Shown here piece after piece: positions 25,359 through 32,857 of a DNA stretch of 40,994 nt. Position 1 is the stretch's first letter. Each line of letters opens with the position of its first letter. The notes beneath the pieces were generated by a model. That model saw only the letters and a program-made list of their open reading frames with translations. It was not told the DNA's origin and did not search any database. The position numbers and the translations under genes were made by a program. The DNA comes from an uncultured Alphaproteobacteria bacterium (lineage in GTDB: Bacteria; Pseudomonadota; Alphaproteobacteria; UBA8366; GCA-2717185), in the NCBI GenBank assembly GCA_943788635.1, contig CALSRA010000054.1, forward strand, positions 1 to 40,994, in the 5' to 3' direction.

Positions 25359-26759
25359 ATGAGCAGAAACGAAGCGGTGGTTCGAATAGAAGCCTATTTT
25401 GACGATGGCCGGTTCCTGCAGGACCTTGCCCGGCGCGTTGCAATCCCGACGGAAAGCCAGAATCCGGCACGGATGGATATCCTGTATGGATACCTGCAGG
25501 AAGAGATGCAGCCGACGTTTGAAAAAATGGGATATGCCTGCCGGATATTTGATAACCCGGTGGCTGGCGGCGGGCCGTTCCTGCTTGCCGAGCGCTTCGA
25601 GGATCCCGCATTTCCGACCGTGCTGACCTATGGTCATGGCGATGTGGTGCTCGGATATGATGACCAATGGCGGGAGGGCTTGTCACCCTGGACAATAACG
25701 CAGGACGGCGACCGGCTGTACGGGCGCGGTACGGCGGACAACAAGGGGCAGCACAGTATCAATATTGCCGCGTTGCAGACGGTTCTGGAATCGCGCGGCC
25801 GGCTGGGCTTCAATTCGAAGCTATTGATTGAAACCGGCGAAGAAACCGGGTCGCCGGGACTACACCAGCTCTGTTCCGAGAATGCGGACATATTCGCTGC
25901 CGATGTATTGATCTGTTCCGATGGACCGCGCCTCAGCCCGACGCGACCGACCATATTCCTTGGTGCGCGCGGCGCGTATAATTTCGACCTTGATGTGGAT
26001 CTGCGGGAGGGCGGGCATCATTCGGGGAACTGGGGGGGCTTGCTGTCCAATCCGGGAATTATTCTGGCGCATGCCATTTCCAGCATTGCCACACCCAAAG
26101 GTCAGGTTCTTGTTACGCAATGGCTTCCTGACGGCATCCCCGATTCAGTACGTAACGCCGTCCATAACCTGGTTATCGATGGCGGTGAAAGCGCGCCGGA
26201 AATTGACCCTGACTGGGGTGAGCCCGGGCTGACGGCGGCAGAAAAAGTGTTCGCCTGGAATACGTTTGAGGTGCTGGCTTTCAAAACCGGAAACCCTGAC
26301 AACCCGGTTAATGCGATACCGCCGCGGGCGACGGCGCATTGCCAAATTCGTTTCACCGTCGGTGTGGACCCGGAAACGTTTCTGCCGAACTTGCGTCGCC
26401 ATCTGGATGCGCATGGGTTTCCAATGGTTCAGGCCACGAAGTCGCCGAAACCCTATATGCCCGCGACGCGGCTGGACCCGGATAACCTGTGGGTCGAATG
26501 GGCGTCCGCTTCGATCCGGAATACGACCGGCAAGGACCCGGCAATCCTGCCCAGTCTTGGTGGTTCCCTGCCGAACGAGGTTTTTGCAAACCTGCTCGGC
26601 ATGCCGACAATCTGGGTCCCGCATTCCTATGCCTCGTGTTCACAGCATGCACCGAACGAGCATATGCTGGCGTCCATCGCGCGCGAAGGGCTGCAGCTAA
26701 TGGCCGGTCTGTTCTGGGACCTTGGTGAAACCCCGCCGGACTGGAGGCGCGTGGCATGA
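25359..26759 (+). CDS. M20-family metallopeptidase / amidohydrolase
   Basis: A 466-residue zinc-dependent exopeptidase or N-acyl-amino-acid hydrolase (M20/ArgE/DapE type). The di-zinc site is complete: GHGDVV (His93, Asp95), GRGTADNKGQ (Asp127), ETGEETGSPG (Glu161 base, Glu162 ligand), a further Asp in ICSDGPR, and the C-terminal SQHAPNEHML His. The dimerisation domain sits between (GARGAYNFDLDVDLREGGHHSGNWGG). Start ATG 25359 follows GATGAGG by eight bases. The stop overlaps the amidase start by four bases (ATGA), so translation is coupled. With the amidase and the M81 gene that follow, it suggests stepwise breakdown of an amide- or peptide-linked compound. Confidence 0.92.
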   Translation: MSRNEAVVRIEAYFDDGRFLQDLARRVAIPTESQNPARMDILYGYLQEEMQPTFEKMGYACRIFDNPVAGGGPFLLAERFEDPAFPTVLTYGHGDVVLGYDDQWREGLSPWTITQDGDRLYGRGTADNKGQHSINIAALQTVLESRGRLGFNSKLLIETGEETGSPGLHQLCSENADIFAADVLICSDGPRLSPTRPTIFLGARGAYNFDLDVDLREGGHHSGNWGGLLSNPGIILAHAISSIATPKGQVLVTQWLPDGIPDSVRNAVHNLVIDGGESAPEIDPDWGEPGLTAAEKVFAWNTFEVLAFKTGNPDNPVNAIPPRATAHCQIRFTVGVDPETFLPNLRRHLDAHGFPMVQATKSPKPYMPATRLDPDNLWVEWASASIRNTTGKDPAILPSLGGSLPNEVFANLLGMPTIWVPHSYASCSQHAPNEHMLASIAREGLQLMAGLFWDLGETPPDWRRVA

Positions 26760-28189
26760 CCGAACCCTGCGACCTGTCTGCTGTTGAGGCCCGCAAACTG
26801 ATCGGACGCAAGCGCCTGTCGGCTATCGAGCTGGTCGAATCCTGTATCGCACGCATTGAGATGGTGAACCCCGCCGTCAATGCAGTGGTTGCCAGTTGTT
26901 ACGAACGGGCCCGCAGCGAAGCGCGTAAAGCGACCGACGCGGTAATGGCGGGAGACGATCTGCCGCCATTGCATGGTTTGCCTGTCGGTATCAAGGATAT
27001 GAACCATACCGAAGGGCTGGTGACGACCTATGGGTCGCCGATTTATCGCGACCATGTGCCAGAGACGGACGAGCGTTTCGTTGCGGCGTTGCGACAGGCA
27101 GGCGGCATTATTCTCGCCAAGACGAATACGCCGGAATTCGCCGCCGGTGGGAATACGACCAACAAGGTTTATGGGCCGACACGAAACCCGTTTGACCTCG
27201 ACAGGACAAGCGGCGGCTCATCCGGCGGTTCCGCCGCGGCGTTGGCGACGGGAATGCTGCCGCTATGTTCCGGCAGCGATACCGGCGGCAGCCTGCGCCG
27301 GCCTGCGACCTATTGCGGCGTGGCGGCATTACGACCGTCGATCGGATTGATACCGTCTGATCGCAGGACGGTACCGCTTACGACCTTCAGTACGCTCGGA
27401 CCCATGGCTCGAAGCGTCGGGGACCTTGGGCTCATGCTCTCGGCAATGGCGGGTGAGGATACAATCGATCCGATGTCCTTTCCGCACGACCCCGGCCAGT
27501 TTCGCGATATCGCGCCGGCGGACCTGTCTGGCTTGCGCGTCGCCGTTACGGAAGACCTTGGTTTTGCGCCGGTGCAGAACGCAATCCGAAAAACATTTCG
27601 AGATACGCTGACGCGCTACAGTTCGGTGTTTGCGTGCTGTGAAGACCGGGACCCGCCGATGGAGCATGCGGCGGATATCTTCTGGATATTACGCGGCCTG
27701 CAATTTGTCGCGACCCAGAAGGATCATTTTGACAATTTCCGCGATCAGCTCGGCGACAATGTGGCGTTTAATACCGAGGCGGGACTCGGGATGAACATGG
27801 AGCAGGCCGGTTGGGCACATCGTGAACATGGGGCGCTTTACCAGCGGTTTCAGGCGTATTTTGCCGAATTCGATCTGATGATCTGCCCCGGTGTGCCGGT
27901 GCCGCCCTTCGCGCTCGACCAGCCGGCGCCCAGCGAAATCGATGGCGTAAAGATGGCGCATTACATCAGTGCATCGGCAATCACCGCCGGACTGACCCTG
28001 ACAGGGCATCCGGTCGTTGCGCTGCCGTGTGGCTATGACCATACTGGAACGCCTTTCGGTATTCAGGTAGTCGGGCCGAAGCATCGGGACAGGTTCACCT
28101 TGTCGGCAGCGTTGGCGCTGGAACAGGTGTTCAATGAAAATGCCGCGCTTGCACGTCCTGTTCCGGACATTACGTCATTGACAGTGTGA
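26756..28189 (+). CDS. Amidase (amidase-signature family)
   Basis: A 477-residue amidase-signature enzyme, cytoplasmic, hydrolysing amide bonds to acid plus ammonia or amine. The Ser-cisSer-Lys triad is visible: Lys80 in LPVGIKDM, Ser155 in the Gly/Ser-rich loop TSGGSSGGSAAAL, and Ser179 in SDTGGSLRRPA. NTPEFAAGGNTTNKVYGPTRNPFD is the usual conserved lead-in, and GHPVVALPCGYDHTGTPFGIQVVG the C-terminal block. There is no GatB or GatC, so it is not the tRNA amidotransferase subunit. It is translationally coupled to the M20 peptidase (ATGA overlap), and the M81 gene lies 108 bases downstream. Natural substrate is unknown. Confidence 0.92.
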   Translation: MTEPCDLSAVEARKLIGRKRLSAIELVESCIARIEMVNPAVNAVVASCYERARSEARKATDAVMAGDDLPPLHGLPVGIKDMNHTEGLVTTYGSPIYRDHVPETDERFVAALRQAGGIILAKTNTPEFAAGGNTTNKVYGPTRNPFDLDRTSGGSSGGSAAALATGMLPLCSGSDTGGSLRRPATYCGVAALRPSIGLIPSDRRTVPLTTFSTLGPMARSVGDLGLMLSAMAGEDTIDPMSFPHDPGQFRDIAPADLSGLRVAVTEDLGFAPVQNAIRKTFRDTLTRYSSVFACCEDRDPPMEHAADIFWILRGLQFVATQKDHFDNFRDQLGDNVAFNTEAGLGMNMEQAGWAHREHGALYQRFQAYFAEFDLMICPGVPVPPFALDQPAPSEIDGVKMAHYISASAITAGLTLTGHPVVALPCGYDHTGTPFGIQVVGPKHRDRFTLSAALALEQVFNENAALARPVPDITSLTV

Positions 28190-28297
28190 TACCCATATAG
28201 GTTGTGGTAATTTATTGAAGTTCTTCTTCTTGACGGTTCGAAGCTGGTTAAGTATTTGCATGCGACCTGTTTGACCGAGTGACTGGAGCGGGAATCC

Positions 28298-29779
28298 ATG
28301 GGGAAACGCGTCCTGAGCGCGATGATCAAGCACGAGACCAATACCTTCAGTAAAGTGGCGACGGGTCTCGACGAGTATCGTTCTCGTGCCTTGCGCAGCG
28401 GGAATGCGATCGAGCCTATCTACGCTGGCACGAAAAGTGAGGTTGCTGCGCATTTCGATGCTGCCCGTGAGAACGATTGGGCGTTGACCTGCGCCATTGC
28501 CGCGAATGCGACATCTTCAGGAAAGGTAACAGAAGAGGCCTGGGAATATCTCAGTAGCGCTGTGCTGACGACACTGGACCGGGATGGACCGTTCGACGGA
28601 ATTCTGTTGGCGCTGCATGGCGCGATGGTGACGGAATCGACCGATGATGGCGAAGGGACTCTTCTGGCGGCTGTTCGGCGACATGTTGGGCCGGATATTC
28701 CCATTTGTGTATCACTCGATCTGCACGCGAACGTAACGGACCGTATGGTCGACAACGCAAACGGGCTGTTCAGCTTCCGGACCTATCCCCATGTCGATAT
28801 TTACGAAACGGCGTTGCGTGCCGCTTTGGTCCTTCGTGATGCAATGGACGGGAAAAACCCGGCCTCAATGCCTTGTCCGCCCGGCGCGCCATGATCGATG
28901 GCGTCAATCATGGCCGCAGTCAGGATGGTCCGATGGTTGATCTGGTCCGTCGCTGTCTGGAGCACGGACAGGAGCCGGGGAATTCTGGATGTCAGTGTCA
29001 ACGCGGGGTTCCCCTGGGCCGATATTGAACTGGCGGGTCCGACAGTCACTGTGACCTATGATGGCGCGGATGAGCGGGCACGCACCATAGCCGAGAGTCG
29101 ATGATGGATACCGTCTGGGACGAGCGGAACAATGTTACGCTTCCCTTGCTGGCTCTCGATCAGGCTATGGCCCGGGTCAGGGAGCTTGGCGATGGGCCCA
29201 AACCGATTGTTCTGGCAGAATTTCAGCGATAATCCCGGCGGGGGTGCCTATGGTGACGACCCGTCTTTGTTGTCCGCAATGCTCGAGGCGGGATTGAAGA
29301 ATGCGGCATTCGGAACCATCGTCGATCCGGAAGCTGTCGTGATATGCCAGCGTGCCGGCGTTCGGGGTACCGTGACCTTGCCCTCTGGGCGGGAAAAAAT
29401 AGACCCGGATCTGGCGCCGCCTCTCACGGTGACCGGTGAAGTCGTCGCTATTTCCGAAGGCAGTTTCACGTTGCAGGGGCCGCTCTCCTCGGGCTTGCGT
29501 GGGAGTATGGGGTCGACGGCAATCCTGCGTATCGATGGTATCGATGTGATCGTGTCGAGCGTCCGCCTGCAGACCCTGGATGCCGCGACTTTCCGTTCCC
29601 AGGGGATCGAGCCGGAGGAAAAAAAGGCGGTTATCGCCGTCAAGTCGGCGCATCACTTCCGCGCAGCGTTCGAGCCCATAGCCCGTGAAATTCTGATTGT
29701 GGATGCGAAAGGGCTGGGCGTCGCCCGATCTTCGGAAATTCGACTACAAGAATGTTCGGCGGCCTGTCTGGCCACTTGA
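28298..29779 (+). pseudogene. M81-family metallopeptidase (MlrC-like) gene with four frameshifts
   Basis: The M81 family (microcystinase C, MlrC) are zinc enzymes of about 490 residues; this region spans 494 codons. The N-terminal part is normal: MIKHETNTFSK, LALHGAMVTE, CVSLDLHANVT. Frame breaks then occur near 28853-28857 (AAAAA, one base missing), near 28976-28979 (GGGG, one extra), near 29097-29100 (one missing), and near 29219-29222 (TTT, one extra). Each pair restores the original frame. The pieces join smoothly: ALSARRAMIDGVNHGRSQDGP, ILDVSVNAGFPWADI, MMDTVWDERNNV, then FSDNPGGGAYGD (the C-terminal signature) to the TGA at 29777-29779. It follows the amidase gene and is probably part of the same pathway. 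It is inactive as written, unless the consensus is wrong. Confidence 0.85.
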
Positions 29780-29803
29780 CCTGGACTGACAGACTTTTTT
29801 TTT
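29766..29803 (+). terminator. Probable terminator of the M81 gene
   Basis: GTCTG (29766-29770) pairs with CAGAC (29790-29794) and CCA with TGG inside, followed directly by nine T residues (29795-29803). The stem is interrupted, but the T-run and position over the stop codon fit an intrinsic terminator. Confidence 0.5.
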
Positions 29804-29935
29804 GAACTGTGACCCGCGTCACTGATGACAGGCGTCTTCGCCGGCATATTGGAGGCCTACCCTGATGGGTCTCCCATCAAACACTCACGTAGCCTTGTGA
29901 GATAGACTGGCCCGGATATTCCGGGCCTTTTTTTT
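29804..29935 (+). ncRNA. Candidate small non-coding RNA with three hairpins and a terminator
   Basis: The gap between the M81 gene and the convergent small membrane protein gene holds a row of hairpins on the plus strand: GTGAC-CCGC-GTCAC (about 29808-29821), a perfect 7-bp stem TGATGGG-TCT-CCCATCA (29863-29879), CTCAC-N8-GTGAG (about 29884-29901), and a strong terminator (29909-29935). TTGAAC at 29802-29807 could be a -35 element. No ORF is present and no gene lies downstream on this strand, so a free-standing RNA is likelier than a leader. The transcript's 5' end is uncertain; about 29835-29935 is a plausible span. I could not match it to a known family. Confidence 0.5.
29909..29935 (+). 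terminator. Strong intrinsic terminator
   Basis: GGCCCGGA (29909-29916) pairs perfectly with TCCGGGCC (29920-29927) around a TAT loop, followed by eight T residues (29928-29935). It closes the candidate small RNA. Confidence 0.9.
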
Positions 29936-29943
29936 GCCTCAGC

Positions 29944-30243
29944 CTATCGGAATTTGGCGTTGATGCGGTGCAGGATTCGGGCCGCGCGGAGCCGTGCGGT
30001 ATCCAGGGTATCGCCCAGTTTTGGATAACGTTGCCGAAGACGGTTTATGACCCGGCGCGCCATCGGCGATTCCAGTGACAGCAAATAGGCGCCAATAGCG
30101 AGAAACAGGATGCCCTGCAATATCGGCAGGAACAGCCCCAGAACGCCCAATACGATGAATATCCAGCCGGATACAAGGATAACCAGGCGGAGAAGGCGGG
30201 ACCGCTTGGGTTTCTGCTCCGGTTGAACGGCTGGCAGATTCAT
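29944..30243 (-). CDS. Small inner-membrane protein (PGPGW/DUF454-like)
   Basis: A 99-residue protein with two predicted membrane helices (about 19-35 and 38-60): LVILVSGWIFIVLGVLGLFLPILQGILFLAIGAYLLS, then a basic cytoplasmic tail (SPMARRVINRLRQRYPKLGDTLDTARLRAARIL). The order fits the PGPGW/DUF454 group of small membrane proteins, though the Pro-Gly-Pro-Gly-Trp motif itself is replaced by LPILQGILF. Start ATG 30243 is 21 bases after the lpd stop with AGGAAGGGA upstream, so it is the second gene of an lpd operon. Function is unknown. Confidence 0.8.
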   Translation of the reverse strand: MNLPAVQPEQKPKRSRLLRLVILVSGWIFIVLGVLGLFLPILQGILFLAIGAYLLSLESPMARRVINRLRQRYPKLGDTLDTARLRAARILHRINAKFR

Positions 30244-30264
30244 GCCGTTCGCCGTCCCTTCCTG

Positions 30265-31674
30265 TTACATATGAATGGGGCGCCCATCGACTGCGAGCGC
30301 CGCTTCCTTGACGGCTTCATTGAGGGTCGGATGGGCATGGCAGATGCGGGCGATATCTTCGGCGGCGCCGCCGAACTCGATAACGGCGACAACTTCATGG
30401 ATCAGGTTGCCGGCATCGGCGCCAATGATATGGGCACCAAGGACGGCATCGGTTTTGGTATCAGCGAGGATTTTTACGAAACCATCGGTAAGGTCGTTGG
30501 CACGGGCCCGACTGTTGGCGGTAAAGGGGAATTTGCCGATACGGTATTCGACACCGGCTTCCTTGAGCGCTTCTTCTGTCTTGCCGACAGCCGCGACTTC
30601 TGGCCACGTATAGACGACGCCGGGAATTGCGTCGTAATTGATATGCCCCGACTGGCCCGCGATGATTTCGGCGCAGACGACCCCTTCATCCTCCGCCTTA
30701 TGCGCCAGCATTGGGCCGGGCACGCAGTCACCGATTGCGTATATGCCAGATGCGGTCGTGCGGAAATGCTCATCAATCTTGATAAAGCCACGTTCGTCGG
30801 TTTCAACGCCTGCCGCTTTCAGCCCGAGCCCTTCGGTATAGGGGCGGCGGCCGATCGAGAGGAGGACGACATCGCATTTCAGCGTTTCGGCATCGCCGCC
30901 CTTGGCCGGTTCCAGTGACAGTGTGACGCCGGCGCGGTTCGTCGCTGCACCGGTGACCTTGGTGCCGAGTCTGAATTCGATACCCTGCTTCTGCAGGATC
31001 CGCTGGAAATGTTTGGCAACTTCGCCATCCATGCCCGGTGTTATCCGGTTGAGGAATTCGACACAGGTGACCTTCGCGCCGAGCCGACCCCAGACCGACG
31101 CCATTTCGAGCCCGATATAGCCAGCGCCGATAACCACCAGATGTTTCGGTACTTTGGTCAATTCCAATGCGCCGGTTGACGTGACGATTTTCTTCTCATC
31201 GACTTCGACGCCGGGCAACGGTGCGCTTTCCGACCCGGTGGCAATGAGAATGTCCTCGGTTGTCAGGGTACGGGCCTTGCCCTTTGCGGGTTTCACTTTG
31301 ACAACGCCGGGGCCTTCGATCGTCCCCGAACCAATAATGTGGTCGATCTTGTTTTTCTTGAACAGGAAGGCGATTCCGCCGGTGAGGTCGGCAACGACCT
31401 TGTCCTTGCGCGCCATCATCTTTTTCAGGTCCAGCTTTACGCCGCTGACGCTGACGCCGTGATCGGCGAGTTCGTGCTGCGCCTCTTCAAATTTTTCCGA
31501 TGAGTTCAACAATGCCTTGGACGGTATACAGCCGACATTCAGGCAGGTGCCCCCCAGCGTTACCCGCTTTTCGACGCAGGCGACTTTCATGCCGAGTTGT
31601 GCCGCGCGAATGGCGGCGACATAGCCGCCCGGTCCGCCGCCAATCACTACCAGGTCGTATTCAATCTCGCTCAT
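30265..31674 (-). CDS. lpdA: Dihydrolipoyl dehydrogenase (E3)
   Basis: A 469-residue FAD enzyme that reoxidises dihydrolipoyl groups of the pyruvate, 2-oxoglutarate or glycine-cleavage complexes with NAD. Motifs in order: FAD site VVIGGGPGGYVAA (9-21), the redox disulfide GGTCLNVGCIPSKALL (Cys44, Cys49), NAD site VVIGAGYIGLEMASVWGRLG, the second FAD motif YAIGDC, and the C-terminal HAHPTLNEAV with the His448/Glu453 pair that acts across the dimer. Length is normal. Start ATG 31674 follows GAAGGGA by eight bases. In alphaproteobacteria an lpd gene of this type often ends the sucAB operon; sucA and sucB are not within this window, and the region upstream (31675-31901) has no gene on this strand. 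Confidence 0.96.
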   Translation of the reverse strand: MSEIEYDLVVIGGGPGGYVAAIRAAQLGMKVACVEKRVTLGGTCLNVGCIPSKALLNSSEKFEEAQHELADHGVSVSGVKLDLKKMMARKDKVVADLTGGIAFLFKKNKIDHIIGSGTIEGPGVVKVKPAKGKARTLTTEDILIATGSESAPLPGVEVDEKKIVTSTGALELTKVPKHLVVIGAGYIGLEMASVWGRLGAKVTCVEFLNRITPGMDGEVAKHFQRILQKQGIEFRLGTKVTGAATNRAGVTLSLEPAKGGDAETLKCDVVLLSIGRRPYTEGLGLKAAGVETDERGFIKIDEHFRTTASGIYAIGDCVPGPMLAHKAEDEGVVCAEIIAGQSGHINYDAIPGVVYTWPEVAAVGKTEEALKEAGVEYRIGKFPFTANSRARANDLTDGFVKILADTKTDAVLGAHIIGADAGNLIHEVVAVIEFGGAAEDIARICHAHPTLNEAVKEAALAVDGRPIHM

Positions 31675-31901
31675 CTGAAATTCCCTTCGGGCGCGCTGTC
31701 GTTGTGATTGGTTAATGCGCGCGAATTTGCCGTATTTGCGTTACGGGTACAAGGCTGTGTATCCGAATTCCGGTATTCTGTTATCCAACAGGAAACGATT
31801 GAGAATCCGTTAAACCTGATTGGCTGACTGCGGATTTCCCAACAAGGCCCATATGTGATTTAAGTAGTTCAGCACCCGTACAACACTATGGGAACCAGAA
31901 A

Positions 31902-32090
31902 ATGTTTTCAGACAGGGAACAACGCGTCCTTTCAGCACTAGGCCTGATAATGGTCATTATTCCGCTGCTCCTGTGGATGAGCTGGACCAAGGACGTTTTC
32001 TACATACTGTTAATCGTGTGGGGGGCCTGTTTTTGGATTATTGCCGCGATCTGTCATCAGCCGTGGCGTCGCTGGTTTCCGCGTCGCTAA
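31902..32090 (+). CDS. Small two-helix membrane protein, unknown
   Basis: A 62-residue ORF starting at ATG. Two hydrophobic segments (LSALGLIMVIIPLLLWMSW and VFYILLIVWGACFWIIAAIC) are followed by a basic, Trp-rich tail (HQPWRRWFPRR), a typical small inner-membrane protein layout with the tail probably in the cytoplasm. There is only a weak ribosome binding site (GGAACC). It stands alone, convergent with the VOC protein gene, ten bases from its end. A degenerate CtrA-like site TTGA-N7-TTAAA lies at 31799-31814. No family is recognised. Confidence 0.55.
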   Translation: MFSDREQRVLSALGLIMVIIPLLLWMSWTKDVFYILLIVWGACFWIIAAICHQPWRRWFPRR

Positions 32091-32100
32091 ATTGCGCTGT

Positions 32101-32457
32101 CTAACGCGCGGCGAAGTGCGGGTTTTCTATTACGCCCAGTAAATTGCCCAGCGGGCTGCGAACTGTCGCCAGTTTGATGCCTTCACCGACATCCGTGACC
32201 GGGTCGGCCGCATTGGCTCCCTTTTCGATCAGCGTGGCTATCGCCGCCTCGATATCGGCAACACCCCAATAGGTTACAGCGCCCGGAAGCTCATCCGGTT
32301 CCGCGGGCAGCAGCCCGAGTTCATAGCCGCCGACATCGAATCCGACATAAAAGGGTTCGTCGAAATACGGCCCGTATCCCAGCAGGTCCGAATACCATGC
32401 CTTCGCCTGTTCAAGGTCGCTGACATGGTAGACGGTGGTCCGCAGTCCCTGCAGCAT
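32101..32457 (-). CDS. VOC/glyoxalase-superfamily protein
   Basis: A 118-residue single-domain protein of the vicinal oxygen chelate superfamily. Pattern: LRTTVYHVSDLEQAKAWYSDLLGYGPYFDEPFYVGFDVGGYELGLLP, then TYWGVADIEAAIATLIEKGA, then VRSPLGNLLGVIENP, the beta-alpha-beta-beta-beta repeats of VOC. The chosen ATG 32457 lies seven bases after the stop of the DUF35 gene; the frame is open further but would overlap that gene. Third in an operon after the thiolase-like and DUF35 genes. Likely ligands are His27 or a neighbour and Glu113, but the reaction (isomerase, epimerase, lyase or binding only) cannot be told. Confidence 0.85.
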   Translation of the reverse strand: MLQGLRTTVYHVSDLEQAKAWYSDLLGYGPYFDEPFYVGFDVGGYELGLLPAEPDELPGAVTYWGVADIEAAIATLIEKGANAADPVTDVGEGIKLATVRSPLGNLLGVIENPHFAAR

Positions 32458-32464
32458 CTTGGGG

Positions 32465-32857
32465 CTATCCGGCAGGTTTGAATACGGGAACCTGCTGACC
32501 TTCTTCACTTTCGCGGAAGATCAGTTCGACGGCCTGACCGATGGCCAGCGATTCGAAATCGCATTCCACGATATTCGTCATAACCGTCACGCCTTCTTCC
32601 AGCGTGACATAGGCGATGGCATAGGGCGGGTCGGTGCGGCGCATGATCGAATAGGTATAGATCGTGCCCTTGCCGGACGCTTCAACCCATTCGACGTTGT
32701 TGCTCAATGTGAACGGGCTTACCTTGCGGGGGTACCAGAAGAACTGCCCTGTATCCTTGCAGCGCGGTACCATGAGCTTGCCTTCGCTGGCGGCTTCCCA
32801 GAATTCCTTGTGTTCGACGCTCATTGGCGGCGATGGAATGACGCGTTCCTGACTCAT
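32465..32857 (-). CDS. DUF35 OB-fold protein with degenerate zinc ribbon, partner of the thiolase-like protein
   Basis: A 130-residue DUF35 (acyl-CoA-associated OB-fold) protein. FWEAASEGKLMVPRC is the usual N-terminal helix and start of the rubredoxin-like ribbon, and VEWVEASGKGTIYTYSIMRR the OB-fold start. At the four positions that normally hold zinc cysteines this protein has Cys33, Thr36, Ser47 and Thr50, with spacing kept, so zinc binding is unlikely. The start ATG 32857 overlaps the TGA of the thiolase-like gene (ATGA) and has GGGGAGGG upstream; the frame upstream of it belongs to the thiolase gene's region. DUF35 proteins form complexes with thiolase-like or aldolase partners, and the coupled translation fits this. 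Confidence 0.88.
   Translation of the reverse strand: MSQERVIPSPPMSVEHKEFWEAASEGKLMVPRCKDTGQFFWYPRKVSPFTLSNNVEWVEASGKGTIYTYSIMRRTDPPYAIAYVTLEEGVTVMTNIVECDFESLAIGQAVELIFRESEEGQQVPVFKPAG

Noticed and set aside
28850..29225. Programmed ribosomal frameshifting in the M81 gene
   Set aside because: Four events in alternating directions with no slippery heptamer or shared structure is not a known recoding pattern.
28298..29779. Three or four separate small genes
   Set aside because: The pieces are consecutive parts of one M81 protein in the correct order, and their internal starts have no ribosome binding sites.
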